A stretch of 47,999 bases of DNA from CAZICM01 sp964537685 (GTDB lineage Bacteria > Myxococcota_A > Polyangia > Polyangiales > Polyangiaceae), in NCBI GenBank assembly GCA_964537685.1, contig CAZICM010000071.1, positions 1 through 47,999 on the forward strand, written 5' to 3'. Below are positions 15,946 through 24,577 of this stretch, piece by piece (within the stretch, counting starts at the first letter, position 1; every line of letters starts with the position of its first letter). The notes below the pieces were generated by a model. It had not been told where the DNA came from and made no database searches. It worked only from the letters and a program-made list of their open reading frames with translations. Both the position numbers and the translations under genes were made by a program.

Positions 15946-16992
15946 CTATGAGCGGAATTGCTCGGCTTCCTCTAATTCTGGGTCAATGAGCAGCGCCATG
16001 GCCAATCCACTTCCAAATTGGGCGCCTGTTTGAAGGCTTCCATGCAATTGCGTTCTGAACATCGAGGCTCCCCGAAAGTCGGCGCGCACAAGGCGGGCAT
16101 GGTGGAAATCGGCATAGGTCAAATCGGTATCTTTAAAGAGGGCGTCTTCGCATTGGGCTTTTTGAAAGAGGGCTTGGTCGAGTTTGGCCCCGGTGAAATC
16201 GGCCCGGGCGAGTTCGGCTTCCATAAAAATGGCTTGGGAAAGAATCGCTTGGCGAAACATGGCTCCATGCAAGGTCGCGCCTCCAAAGAGGGCGAGAGGG
16301 GCGCGGACCCTATCGAGCTTGGCACCGATAAGCGAGGCATCTTTGAAGTTGCATTGGCTGAGGTCGGCGCCGGTGAAATCGATACCATCGAGCTGGGCCG
16401 AGCCAAATTGGCAGAGGCGCAGGTTTTTCTCGCGGAAATTCTGGCCGCGAAGGCTGGCATGGCTAAAGATAACGCGGTCGAAGATGGCTTGATCGAAGAC
16501 GGCGCTGTCGAGATCGGCTTTATAGAAGATGGCCTGGGACAAAGTGCTGCCCACAAAGCGCACGCCGGGCATGGGACTGTCTAAAAAGGTGGTGCGGTCG
16601 AGGCGGGCGCCGCTGAAGTTGGCGCCTTCGAGGTCGGCATTGATAAAGGCGGCGGCGCTGAGGTCGCTGTTTTCGGCGAGCAGGCTTTTTTGATGGCCTT
16701 GGTAGACTTTAAAGCCGATTAAGTTGGCTTCTTTGAGCGTGACGGCGTTAAATTCGCAGTTATCGAAGACCGTATGGCTAAGATTGGCCCCGCGCAGACG
16801 GACGCTGTTAAAGGTGCAGTGGGTAAAAATGCTTTCGGACAAAAGGGCCGAATCCAATTCGCAGTTGTGGAATTGCACCCGCTCAAAGAGTCCGCCTCCC
16901 AGTTGAATGCCTCGAAAATCCTGGCCCTTGAAGATAAATTCGCTGATATGCTCGCCTTCAAAGACCATTTGTTCCAGCGCGCTCTTGCTCAT
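15946..16992 (-). CDS. Pentapeptide-repeat protein of the T6SS spike cluster
   Basis: 348 residues, nearly all A(D/N)LxX-type pentapeptide repeats from about residue 15 to 335 (for example GANLSHTVF, DADLEGANF-like steps, GADLSQCNF, GASMFRTQL). The predicted fold is a right-handed quadrilateral beta-helix. A short non-repeat N-terminus (MSKSALEQMVFEGEHI) and an acidic tail (DPELEEAEQF) cap it. The fold is known for Qnr and MfpA, which mimic DNA and bind gyrase, but many members have unknown roles. Being inside a spike operon, this could be a structural adaptor or a cargo. The ATG lies one base after the stop of the DUF2169 gene (TAAGATG), so translation is probably coupled. Confidence 0.85.
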   Translation of the reverse strand: MSKSALEQMVFEGEHISEFIFKGQDFRGIQLGGGLFERVQFHNCELDSALLSESIFTHCTFNSVRLRGANLSHTVFDNCEFNAVTLKEANLIGFKVYQGHQKSLLAENSDLSAAAFINADLEGANFSGARLDRTTFLDSPMPGVRFVGSTLSQAIFYKADLDSAVFDQAIFDRVIFSHASLRGQNFREKNLRLCQFGSAQLDGIDFTGADLSQCNFKDASLIGAKLDRVRAPLALFGGATLHGAMFRQAILSQAIFMEAELARADFTGAKLDQALFQKAQCEDALFKDTDLTYADFHHARLVRADFRGASMFRTQLHGSLQTGAQFGSGLAMALLIDPELEEAEQFRS

Positions 16993-16993
16993 C

Positions 16994-19648
16994 TTAGCCC
17001 CGCTTTCCCATATTGCGAACGCGTTTTACAAATGCCCCCTGAAAACGGGTATCTTTATCTCCCCGCATGCCCATGGCGTCGGCCCTGAAGAGATTGCTGT
17101 CTTTAAAGCTGGCGCCGGAGACATCGGCTTTTTGAAGAATAGCTTGCATAAAGACCGATTCTTCCACTTGGGCTTTTCTCAAGTCGCTGCGAACAAAGAC
17201 GGCATCGTTGGCGTGCACCCTGCAAAGATTGGCTTCTTGGAGATTGGCCTCTGAAAAATCGGCCTTGGAAAGATCGCTGTCGCTCAAGTTTGCGCCTTGG
17301 AGATTGCATCCTCTGGCATTAAAGCCTTCCATGCGGGCTTTGATAAAGCTTGCCCCTGGAAAGGCCGATTCCTTTAAGAGGCGGGCAGAGCGGAGGTCGG
17401 CGCCGTCAAAGCGGATACGCCGGGCGGAAATGCCGATAAAGATAGCTCCTTGGGCCTTGGCGCCGCTGAGATCGATATCTTCAAATTGGCCTTCGATAAA
17501 GGCCGCTTTGGAGAGGCTTGCGCCTGTGAGGTTTAATCGTTTGAGGGTTGGGCGGAAGAAGACAAGATCGTTAAGCTGGGCATCGCTGAAGTCGGCGTCT
17601 TCGATGTGGCTTTCCATAAAATCGGCGCCGCATAGATCGGCTCCGGCAAAGCGGGCTCCTTGAAAATCGGCCTTGCTCAATACGGCTTTGATGAGTTTGG
17701 CCTGGGAGGCATCGGCATTGCGGAGGATGGTGCTTCCCAAGTTGGCGTGGCTCATATCGGCGCCTTTGAGATTGGCGCCCGTGAGATCGGCCCGGGTGAG
17801 GATGGCATATTTAAGATTGGCGCCTTGTAAATTGGCTCCGCCGAGCTTGGCGCTTTCCAGGCAAGCGCCTTCAAAATCGATGTTTTGTAAATTGAGCCCC
17901 GAGAAATCGGCATTGCTAAAGTCGCGGCCCGCAAAGGTTTTACCTTGAGCCGCTCCTTCTTCCAATTCTTCGCGGGGGATTGGATCGCCACAGGCGAGGG
18001 TTGGGGGTAAATAGTGGACGATTTTGGCATAAGCTTCGTTGAGCTTGGTCTCCATGTCCACAAATTTTTTAATCAGTTCGGGGTCTTCGAGGCTGGCCCG
18101 GAGTTCGGATGTATCGGCGCCGGCGTTTTCGGCCATCTGGATGAGTTCTCTGAAATTATCGAAGTGGGTTTGGGCCGAGTAGCGTCTTCTGCGCCGGAGT
18201 TCGCGATCTTTTTCTTTCTCGACGAGTTCGTCATAGTTAAGATTGTTCTCCGAGCAGAGTTTACGGGCCTGGGCTTCGGCCTCGGCCACCTTGGCCATTG
18301 CTTCTTTGCGCTTTTCCTCGGCGTCTTTGATGGCCTGTTCGACCAGATCGGGAATTTCCTCGAGGGTTGGAGGCGACATCATTTCGGGAACGGTTTGGGG
18401 GACCGAGGAGAGGTCGGGCTGGGGAATTGTTGCGCCGGGAGGTGCTTCGTCGATGATGCGCTGGATATCGGTGCGCACTTGATCGAGCCGTTTCTGGGCG
18501 CCGCGCCTTGCATTTTCGAGGACCAGGCGATTGGTGGAGATCAGCCCATCCATATCGGTCTTTTCCTCGGGACAGGGAGGCCGTTTGGGCAGTTCGGGCA
18601 AGAGATCCCGATCGCGGAGGACGGCGGCGGCCGTATCGAAGTGGATGCGGGCCTGGAATACGCTTTGATAATGGTCTTTGGTCTTGGGTTTGCCCTGGGC
18701 TTCGTAGGCGATCATCAGATGGGAGATATCGGCGGCATCGTCTTCTTGAACAGGAACGACGCCCCGGTAGATGACAAGGCCCCGTTCGGCATGGGGAAAG
18801 AGCCAAAGGGTATCGATTTTGGTGGAGACTTCGCGCAATTCTTTGGTATCTTGGCCTTTGAATTGGAGAAAGCAGCGGGCAATGCCCGTGGGCAGGCGCG
18901 AACGGAGGGAGCTTTGTTCGGGATGCATATTTTCGCAGACAAAGCTTTCGCCTCCTTTGAGGAAGCCCTTAAAACGCTGGGTTTCGGGGGCGACATTAAA
19001 AAAAGTCCAATCGAAATCGGCGGGGAAGCCTGGATAGCGTTCTTTAAGCCAGGCGTCGTCGTAGGTACCCACCTTTTGCTGGCGGAGAGGGGAAGTAATG
19101 GGCAGGGGCATAAAGCCGGCGGGTTCGGGTCTATCGTTGGGCGAAGCGATGACTTGTTTTGGATGTTCGATATTGGGCAGGGGGCGTATGCTGCCTTGGG
19201 GTGTTTGAATAGAGGCATAGCCTTTTCCAATGGGATTCAAGGCAAAGCCTTCGCCGCCGAAGGCGCGGGAATAGCTGATGGGCATAGATTCAAAAGGTTC
19301 GGGGTCGGAGGGATGAATCAATCCCCAGGTGCGATCGCCGAAGATATAGAGCGTGCGATCGATAGCTTCCATTTGAAAGCGGACATGGCAAGAGCCTTGA
19401 GGCGGGTTTTTAGGAAAGGCTTTGGCGGAGAGCAGCACCTCGGCCGAGGATTTGGGCATGCATTCATCCAAAATGCCTTCGCTGCCCAGTTCGGAGGCGC
19501 TCAGCTTCCATAGCGCGATATCGGGAAGAAGATAATCGGGATCGTCAAAGGGAAAGAAGACCAATACACCGATGGATAGATAATATTTGCGTTCGTTTTC
19601 GAAGGGGCGGGTCAAGACGCCCAGCCGCATGGGTTTAAGGGTTTTCAT
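16994..19648 (-). CDS. DUF2169 / helical / pentapeptide-repeat fusion protein (T6SS adaptor type)
   Basis: 884 residues with three regions. Residues 1-~340 are a DUF2169 domain (LGVLTRPFEN, LWKLSASELG, FGDRTWGL, YSRAFGGEGFALNPIGKGY, FEWTF-like DFDWTFFN). Residues ~370-540 are charged and helical, probably coiled coil (VEQAIKDAEEKRKEAMAKVA, LVEKEKDRELRRRRRY). Residues ~560-860 are pentapeptide repeats beginning at FAGRDFSNADFSGLNLQ. DUF2169 proteins are found with VgrG genes, and in Agrobacterium one was linked to loading an effector on its VgrG. The ATG overlaps the VgrG stop as ATGA (19645-19648), so the two are translationally coupled. The pentapeptide helix may be a delivered part or a structural extension; sequence alone cannot tell. 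Confidence 0.87.
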   Translation of the reverse strand: MKTLKPMRLGVLTRPFENERKYYLSIGVLVFFPFDDPDYLLPDIALWKLSASELGSEGILDECMPKSSAEVLLSAKAFPKNPPQGSCHVRFQMEAIDRTLYIFGDRTWGLIHPSDPEPFESMPISYSRAFGGEGFALNPIGKGYASIQTPQGSIRPLPNIEHPKQVIASPNDRPEPAGFMPLPITSPLRQQKVGTYDDAWLKERYPGFPADFDWTFFNVAPETQRFKGFLKGGESFVCENMHPEQSSLRSRLPTGIARCFLQFKGQDTKELREVSTKIDTLWLFPHAERGLVIYRGVVPVQEDDAADISHLMIAYEAQGKPKTKDHYQSVFQARIHFDTAAAVLRDRDLLPELPKRPPCPEEKTDMDGLISTNRLVLENARRGAQKRLDQVRTDIQRIIDEAPPGATIPQPDLSSVPQTVPEMMSPPTLEEIPDLVEQAIKDAEEKRKEAMAKVAEAEAQARKLCSENNLNYDELVEKEKDRELRRRRRYSAQTHFDNFRELIQMAENAGADTSELRASLEDPELIKKFVDMETKLNEAYAKIVHYLPPTLACGDPIPREELEEGAAQGKTFAGRDFSNADFSGLNLQNIDFEGACLESAKLGGANLQGANLKYAILTRADLTGANLKGADMSHANLGSTILRNADASQAKLIKAVLSKADFQGARFAGADLCGADFMESHIEDADFSDAQLNDLVFFRPTLKRLNLTGASLSKAAFIEGQFEDIDLSGAKAQGAIFIGISARRIRFDGADLRSARLLKESAFPGASFIKARMEGFNARGCNLQGANLSDSDLSKADFSEANLQEANLCRVHANDAVFVRSDLRKAQVEESVFMQAILQKADVSGASFKDSNLFRADAMGMRGDKDTRFQGAFVKRVRNMGKRG

Positions 19649-22110
19649 GTTATCACGGTAAAGCCGTTGATCTTGATATTGCTCAGGGACTGTTTAATGT
19701 CCGCCACTTTCTGAGCCATCGATGTGGGTACCAGATTTAAGGAGAAGGCGGCGCCAATGGTAATGGATAGCGATAGCTCCAGTCCGAGTTTAAGGCCGAG
19801 GGAGAACGATGTGGTGGCGCTAATGGAGAATTGCTCGCCTCCGCCGATATTGATGGAATCCTGCTTGGCAATCGTTACCGATCGCTGCCGGCCAATCGTA
19901 ATGCTCAGCGAATCGCTGATCGTTAAAGATTGCGAGAAGCCGAGGGTAATGGATGTTTGTATGCCGGCATTAAAGCTAAATTGCCAAGTGATAAACTCCT
20001 GCTTGGCGGCGCGGCTCTTGGTTGTTACGTTTTCGGCCTCGATATAGACATCCGATTTGGTCGATAGAATCGATATCTTTTGGCCGCTTTCGATTTTGGT
20101 TTCTTTCTCGGCCTTCGTATAAACATCGCCGCCGCCCAGCGCGCCCGCATCGGCTTGAACCCTGAAGCTGCCTCCCTTGAGATGCGTGACGCGCGGGCCC
20201 ATATCTACAAGCTCTTGGATGCCGCCGAATTTCACATGAAGGCCGGAGCCCATTGCAGCCATCGTCTGTATTTTTCCCGCTTCGACGCTGGTGGACATAT
20301 TGCCCAGTTCAACAACGGTTTCCAGTTTGCCTTGTTCAACCCGTAGCGAGGTATCGCCTTTCACCGTCGTTGAGCTCTTTCCTTTTTTAATGGTGAGCGT
20401 ATAGTCGCCTTCGTGAACTACGGTGTCCCAATCTTTTTTGATATCGGCCGACCAGGATTTGGGCTTGGTGGCCTTTTCAAAGATGCTTTTCTTATTAAAT
20501 CCCACATCCAAATCAAAGCTCATGACGGACATATTGCCATCGTCGTCGGAGAAGAGAGTTAATTGCGGGCCTTTTGGTGAAGGCGCGCCCATTTGAACGT
20601 AGGTATTGGAATGCGGCGTCGATATGGTGACGCGCTCTTGTCCCGCTCTGTCTTCCATTTCGATGCGGTTACGGGCTCCGGTTTGAATGATATTGGTGGT
20701 GTAGTTGTTGACGGTGACGGGGCTGGGGGTAAGCGCATTAGGAACAACGCCGGAGATAACGGGTCTGTCGGGATCGCCTCCCAAGAAGCTGATCATCACT
20801 TCGGTGCCTTTGCGCAGCGGAAAATGAAATCCTTCGACGCTTCCTCCATGAGGTTGCATCATGCGTACAAAGGTTGAGGCGCTGCCTCCCTTTAAATTGC
20901 TTTCGTCGAAGCGGAACTTGACATTGTAGCGGCCGTGTTCGTCAATTTGAGCGTATTCGCTGTCAGCGGCGCCATCGACGATTCCATTTTCATAGCCATA
21001 AATGCGGGGCCAAGGTGTGACCGAGCGGGCGCGGAATTGAGTTTTGGCGGGTATGGCCGAGATTTCAATGTGGTAGACGTCGTCGTGTTCCAAGCCGATG
21101 AGTTGTTTAAAGGAGCTCGCCCCCGATGCTTGGTTGCCCCAATGCTTGGCTTCTGTTAACAAATAGAGGCTGTTCCAGGAGGCGCGGGGATGTTCTTCGA
21201 GTTCAAAGGTGTGTCCCGAGCGAAGATGGGTGCGGGTGCCGGAGGCATGGAATTCTACTTCACGGGCTTTAAGCTCTTGGGCGCGGAGTTTGGCGAGGCG
21301 TTCGCCGGCGGCGGGGTTGAAGAAGCGTTCGCCATAGAGATTGATTTCGCCGGCGCCGGATTGAGAAACAGGGGCGCTTCCGCTGACCTGGAGATTGGGG
21401 CGGGCATAGTCATAGTCCCGGAGCTTGATGGAGGCGGGCAAGGTGGCATGGCGGCCTATAAAGCTGCGAAAGGAGAGTCCTGCGGAGCGATCTTGGCCAA
21501 GCTGGGGATGGTAGGGAATGGGTTTGCCCAGTAGATCTGGAGGATAGGAAAGGCTGTCGCATAGGATTAATTTTTCGCCGCCTTCTTCGTGTTCGAAATA
21601 ATAAAAGATGCCTTCGCGCTCCATCCAGCGGGATAAGAAGTCTAAATCGCTTTCGCGGTATTGGCAGATATGCTCTTCGGTTTCATAGCTACCCAATTGA
21701 AGGGCATAGTCTTCAGGGCCGAGGCCATTTTCCTCGAGTATGGCTTTAAGGATATCGGTGATAGAGCGCTTGGTGAAAATGCGGCTATGCTTGGAGAGCG
21801 AAAGCAGCCATAGCCGGGGAACCAGAACCAGGCGGAGCAGGGCAAATCCGTCGACGGCGTGAACGAGATCGACATGAAAGAGAATTCCGCTGAAATAATA
21901 GGGAGGCAGGGTATCGCTCACCCGGTCGAGGGTAAGGGTGGCTTTGGCGCCAATCGCATCGCCTAAATCAAAGCTATCCAATTCGGCGGCGCGGATAGTG
22001 ACATAAATTTCAAATTGATAGGGCTGTGATATGGCCTCGGTGCCCCGAAAGGCAATAACCCGGGCATCACCGGGGAGCACGCTGGATGAGATGCTAAAAA
22101 AGTCGTCCAT
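19645..22110 (-). CDS. vgrG: VgrG spike protein of a type VI secretion system
   Basis: About 821 residues from ATG 22110 (MDDFFSISSS). Longer frames reading upstream are an out-of-frame translation of the preceding gene. The gp27-like base spans residues ~1-370 (FEIYVTIRA, GILFHVDLVHAVDGFALLRLVL, SRWMEREGIFYYFEHEEGGEKL). The gp5 OB-fold follows with YAQIDEHGRYNVKFRFDES and RMMQPHGG. The needle segment shows GTEVMISFLGGDPDRPVISG, the conserved VgrG block, then N-rich NNYTTNIIQTGARNRIEMED. Beyond this, ~300 residues continue as a beta-helix-like extension ending in strongly alternating SITIG-type strands. It forms the trimeric puncturing device that carries the PAAR-like tip. AGGAG lies 8 bases upstream of the start. 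No TssB/C/K or ClpV gene is in the window. Confidence 0.92.
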   Translation of the reverse strand: MDDFFSISSSVLPGDARVIAFRGTEAISQPYQFEIYVTIRAAELDSFDLGDAIGAKATLTLDRVSDTLPPYYFSGILFHVDLVHAVDGFALLRLVLVPRLWLLSLSKHSRIFTKRSITDILKAILEENGLGPEDYALQLGSYETEEHICQYRESDLDFLSRWMEREGIFYYFEHEEGGEKLILCDSLSYPPDLLGKPIPYHPQLGQDRSAGLSFRSFIGRHATLPASIKLRDYDYARPNLQVSGSAPVSQSGAGEINLYGERFFNPAAGERLAKLRAQELKAREVEFHASGTRTHLRSGHTFELEEHPRASWNSLYLLTEAKHWGNQASGASSFKQLIGLEHDDVYHIEISAIPAKTQFRARSVTPWPRIYGYENGIVDGAADSEYAQIDEHGRYNVKFRFDESNLKGGSASTFVRMMQPHGGSVEGFHFPLRKGTEVMISFLGGDPDRPVISGVVPNALTPSPVTVNNYTTNIIQTGARNRIEMEDRAGQERVTISTPHSNTYVQMGAPSPKGPQLTLFSDDDGNMSVMSFDLDVGFNKKSIFEKATKPKSWSADIKKDWDTVVHEGDYTLTIKKGKSSTTVKGDTSLRVEQGKLETVVELGNMSTSVEAGKIQTMAAMGSGLHVKFGGIQELVDMGPRVTHLKGGSFRVQADAGALGGGDVYTKAEKETKIESGQKISILSTKSDVYIEAENVTTKSRAAKQEFITWQFSFNAGIQTSITLGFSQSLTISDSLSITIGRQRSVTIAKQDSINIGGGEQFSISATTSFSLGLKLGLELSLSITIGAAFSLNLVPTSMAQKVADIKQSLSNIKINGFTVIT

Positions 22111-22118
22111 GTGTATAG

Positions 22119-22123
22119 CTCCT
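22119..22123 (-). promoter_or_regulatory. Shine-Dalgarno deciding the VgrG start
   Basis: AGGAG on the minus strand, 8 bases before ATG 22110 and directly following the stop of the preceding gene (22124-22126). It fixes VgrG translation at MDDFF and argues against the 165-residue out-of-frame N-terminal extension. Confidence 0.75.
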
Positions 22124-24469
22124 CTATTCTCCGACTTTGTTATGCGGCGGGGGTGGCCCGGTATCCAAGCCTCTGAGCATAGCGCCCGCTGTCTTTGCGC
22201 TGCTGAGATCGCATTCAAAGACATTGGCCATGGATAGATCGGCGTCGCGCAGGTCAGCGCCCGGTACCGATGCTTGGGCAAGAACGGCTTGCTTGAATTT
22301 AGCCCCCCGAAAGATGGCATCATCGAGCTTGGCCCCATCGAGCCTGGAGCGTGAAAAGTCGGCCTTGCCGCCGATGGCTTTGGATAAATTGGCTTGGATG
22401 AGCTGGGAATCGAGCCAGCGGGCCGTTTTGAGGTCGGCGGCTTCGAGAACGGCACCATCAAAATAGGCGCCTTCGGCTTTGGAAAAGGTGAGTTTGGCTT
22501 CCCGGAGCGTGGCTTGCTCAAAATGGGCCTGGTTGAGGAGGGTATTGGATAGATCGGCCTTGTCGAGATTGGCTTCGGCAAAGCTGGCCGAGCTGAGATC
22601 GGCACCGCTTAGGTCGGCGCCGATAAGGGAGCTTTTGTCGAAGCGGCAGCGAGCCAGGGTGGATTTTGAAAAATTGATATGGTCTAGGATGGCTCCTCTA
22701 AAGTCGATATCGCTGAGATCTTGGCCGGAGAGGGCCAGGTTTCCAAGGGGCTCTTTTTTCAGGAGTTTTTCGGCGATGATGGCGGCTAAGCCTTGGGGTT
22801 CGGCGGGGCTTTCGGCGGGTGTCGTGAGCGGAGGCGGAGCGATGGGAGGTGGAGGAGGAGGCGGCGGCGGTTCGGGTTCGGGCTCGCGAAAACCTGCGGG
22901 GGCAAGCGAGGGCGTTTCAACAGGAGGAGGCGGTGGAGGAGGCGGTGGCGGCGGCACGGGAAGCGGAGCCATGGGGGGAGCATGCCTCGGTTCTGCAATC
23001 AAGGTCGAGGCGCCAATATCAGCGGAGGGTTTCGGCGGAGGGGCCAGCGGCGCCTGGCCAAAGGGCAGAGCGGAAGGGGCATCATCGGGCACGCGCGTGG
23101 TCGACTTGGCCGGGGGCGTATACATAAATGGAAGGGCCGGCCCTTCAGGACGGGCGCCTAGGGAGCGGGCATCGATGGTTTGGCTTCCAACATCGCGCTT
23201 GGCAGGTATGGGAACAGCGGCCGGAGATGCGGCGATGGTGCGATCGAAGTCTGAGCTTGGGGGAATGGCAAGGCGTCCCGTTGGAGCACCCCAGGGTGTA
23301 TCGGAAGCGCCTTGGGGGGAAGGAAGAGTAGAAATTCTGTCCGTGGGGGCGGCAATGGCAAATGGCGCGATGGGCTGCTGCTGAAGCTGCCGATGATGGT
23401 GCTCGTCGATGGCCTTGGTGGCATCTACAGGAGCAGCTCTTAGTAGACCTTTGGCGGCAATCTGAAGCGTCTCTTGGGTGGGCCATGGGATGGACTGGCC
23501 CGGGATTTCGAGTCCGGCCACAAAGAGCAGGCGTTCTTTTATATCGTCGGGTGTGAGAGGACAATTCCCCCTCCATACAATGGAGCACTGGAGCTGTTCG
23601 GTGTGAATAATGAGCATATCGGGGATGAGGTTCAGGGGCGTTCCTGCACCGATTTGGGTTCCTTGCATGCGGTGCAGGCGGGCCTGAGCCTTGACCTGGG
23701 GTAGAGCCGAGCGAATCCAGGGATATTGAGGATGCATTCCCTCTAAATAGACCCAAGCATGCGTTGGAAAGGCGGGGAGTTGCTGGTCGGGGGGAGCCGG
23801 ATGAAAGTATCGGAAATCGAAGTGTTTCACGAGCTCGGGCTCGGGAGCATCGGGAGGTGGACGGCCGTGGAGGAAGCGGGTTCGGGAGGGCCAAGAGTTT
23901 GGAATAGGACCGAACCCGATGGGGTGGGTAGGCACGGAGGCATCGACGAAGTTGGGCAGGGATGCTCCGCCTGGAATAGCCCCCACCCCTTTGGGATTGG
24001 CGTCGATGGTAGGGCCGCCATAGGCTCGTTCCCAGACCAAGGGCAAGCGGGCAAAGGGAGCGGGGGCGGCATCGCCCGGACCGCGATCGCCATAGGCATA
24101 GGCCATTTTATTGATAAGCCATCGATCTTGATAGAGGCCGAGGCGCAGGCGAAGAGCCGTCATCGGTTTGGCATCGGGGGTGCACGCATACCCGCGGACA
24201 AGCACAGAAACGCCTGGCAAATAGGGCGCGAGTTCGCTGGCTTCATCGCTTTCCACACCGCCGCGGGCGCGATCGGAAGCCACAATATCAGAAGCACTGG
24301 TCAGCGCCGCGGGTTTTTCATGAACGAGCTGAAACGTAGCTTTTGCAATCAGCGTTGCATAGCGGGCTCCGTCGGCGCTCCACACGAGATTGGCGCATGA
24401 AATCGACGATACAGAGATGACAGGAATTGGCCAAGCCATAATCGCGAGACGCACTGTATACGAAGGCAT
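22124..24469 (-). CDS. DUF2169 / polyproline / pentapeptide-repeat fusion protein (T6SS adaptor type)
   Basis: 781 residues. The N-terminal ~350 are DUF2169 (LVWSADGARYATLIAKATFQ, VSVLVRGYACTPD, LVWERAYGGPTIDANPKGVG, YLEGMHPQYPWI). A long Pro/Ala-rich disordered linker of ~200 residues follows, including uninterrupted runs of 11 and 9 prolines within PVPPPP... and EPEPPPP... stretches. The C-terminal ~190 residues are pentapeptide repeats (LSGQDLSDIDFRGAILDHINF, GADLSGADLSSASF) ending in GLDTGPPPPHNK. It is the first gene of the spike cluster, directly before vgrG. It shares the DUF2169-plus-pentapeptide plan with the gene at 16994-19648 but has a proline linker instead of a helical one. The start could be ATG 24469 or ATG 24439; neither has a clear ribosome site. 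A signal peptide is not evident. Confidence 0.87.
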   Translation of the reverse strand: MPSYTVRLAIMAWPIPVISVSSISCANLVWSADGARYATLIAKATFQLVHEKPAALTSASDIVASDRARGGVESDEASELAPYLPGVSVLVRGYACTPDAKPMTALRLRLGLYQDRWLINKMAYAYGDRGPGDAAPAPFARLPLVWERAYGGPTIDANPKGVGAIPGGASLPNFVDASVPTHPIGFGPIPNSWPSRTRFLHGRPPPDAPEPELVKHFDFRYFHPAPPDQQLPAFPTHAWVYLEGMHPQYPWIRSALPQVKAQARLHRMQGTQIGAGTPLNLIPDMLIIHTEQLQCSIVWRGNCPLTPDDIKERLLFVAGLEIPGQSIPWPTQETLQIAAKGLLRAAPVDATKAIDEHHHRQLQQQPIAPFAIAAPTDRISTLPSPQGASDTPWGAPTGRLAIPPSSDFDRTIAASPAAVPIPAKRDVGSQTIDARSLGARPEGPALPFMYTPPAKSTTRVPDDAPSALPFGQAPLAPPPKPSADIGASTLIAEPRHAPPMAPLPVPPPPPPPPPPPVETPSLAPAGFREPEPEPPPPPPPPPIAPPPLTTPAESPAEPQGLAAIIAEKLLKKEPLGNLALSGQDLSDIDFRGAILDHINFSKSTLARCRFDKSSLIGADLSGADLSSASFAEANLDKADLSNTLLNQAHFEQATLREAKLTFSKAEGAYFDGAVLEAADLKTARWLDSQLIQANLSKAIGGKADFSRSRLDGAKLDDAIFRGAKFKQAVLAQASVPGADLRDADLSMANVFECDLSSAKTAGAMLRGLDTGPPPPHNKVGE

Positions 24470-24577
24470 AAGCGGGACGCAATAGAAATTTCCTTCGGAG
24501 CACCGTTAGAAAATTTGCTTGACTTCCGCTTTATTTTGGGCCAGCTTCGCGCCCCTTCCGCGCTTCGCCCCGTGTTT
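24470..24577. promoter_or_regulatory. Divergent control region between the spike cluster and its sigma-54 activator
   Basis: About 108 bases separate the cluster's first start (24469) from the activator's preferred ATG (24578). Because the neighbour is a sigma-54 activator, a GG-N10-GC promoter was looked for on both strands. The nearest approach (TGGCCCAAAATAAAGC, minus strand, within 24525-24550) has 11 instead of 10 bases between GG and GC, so no sigma-54 promoter is claimed. Confidence 0.3.

Noticed and set aside
18014..19513. A 499-codon plus-strand open frame, Gly/Phe/Ala-rich
   Set aside because: It is exactly antisense to the DUF2169 fusion gene. The pentapeptide and DUF2169 coding strand is supported by domains and overlaps, while this frame has low complexity, no start signal and no family.
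22111..22605. A 165-residue N-terminal extension of VgrG rich in Pro/Ser/Lys
   Set aside because: It is an out-of-frame reading of the preceding pentapeptide gene. A strong ribosome site and the conserved VgrG beginning place the start at 22110.
22479..23384. A plus-strand Gly/Ser-rich frame with long glycine runs
   Set aside because: It is the complement of the polyproline linker in the DUF2169 protein, so the glycine runs are an antisense effect.
24520..24555. Possible sigma-54 promoter for the spike cluster
   Set aside because: The best candidate has 11 rather than 10 bases between GG and GC and a poor -12 element.
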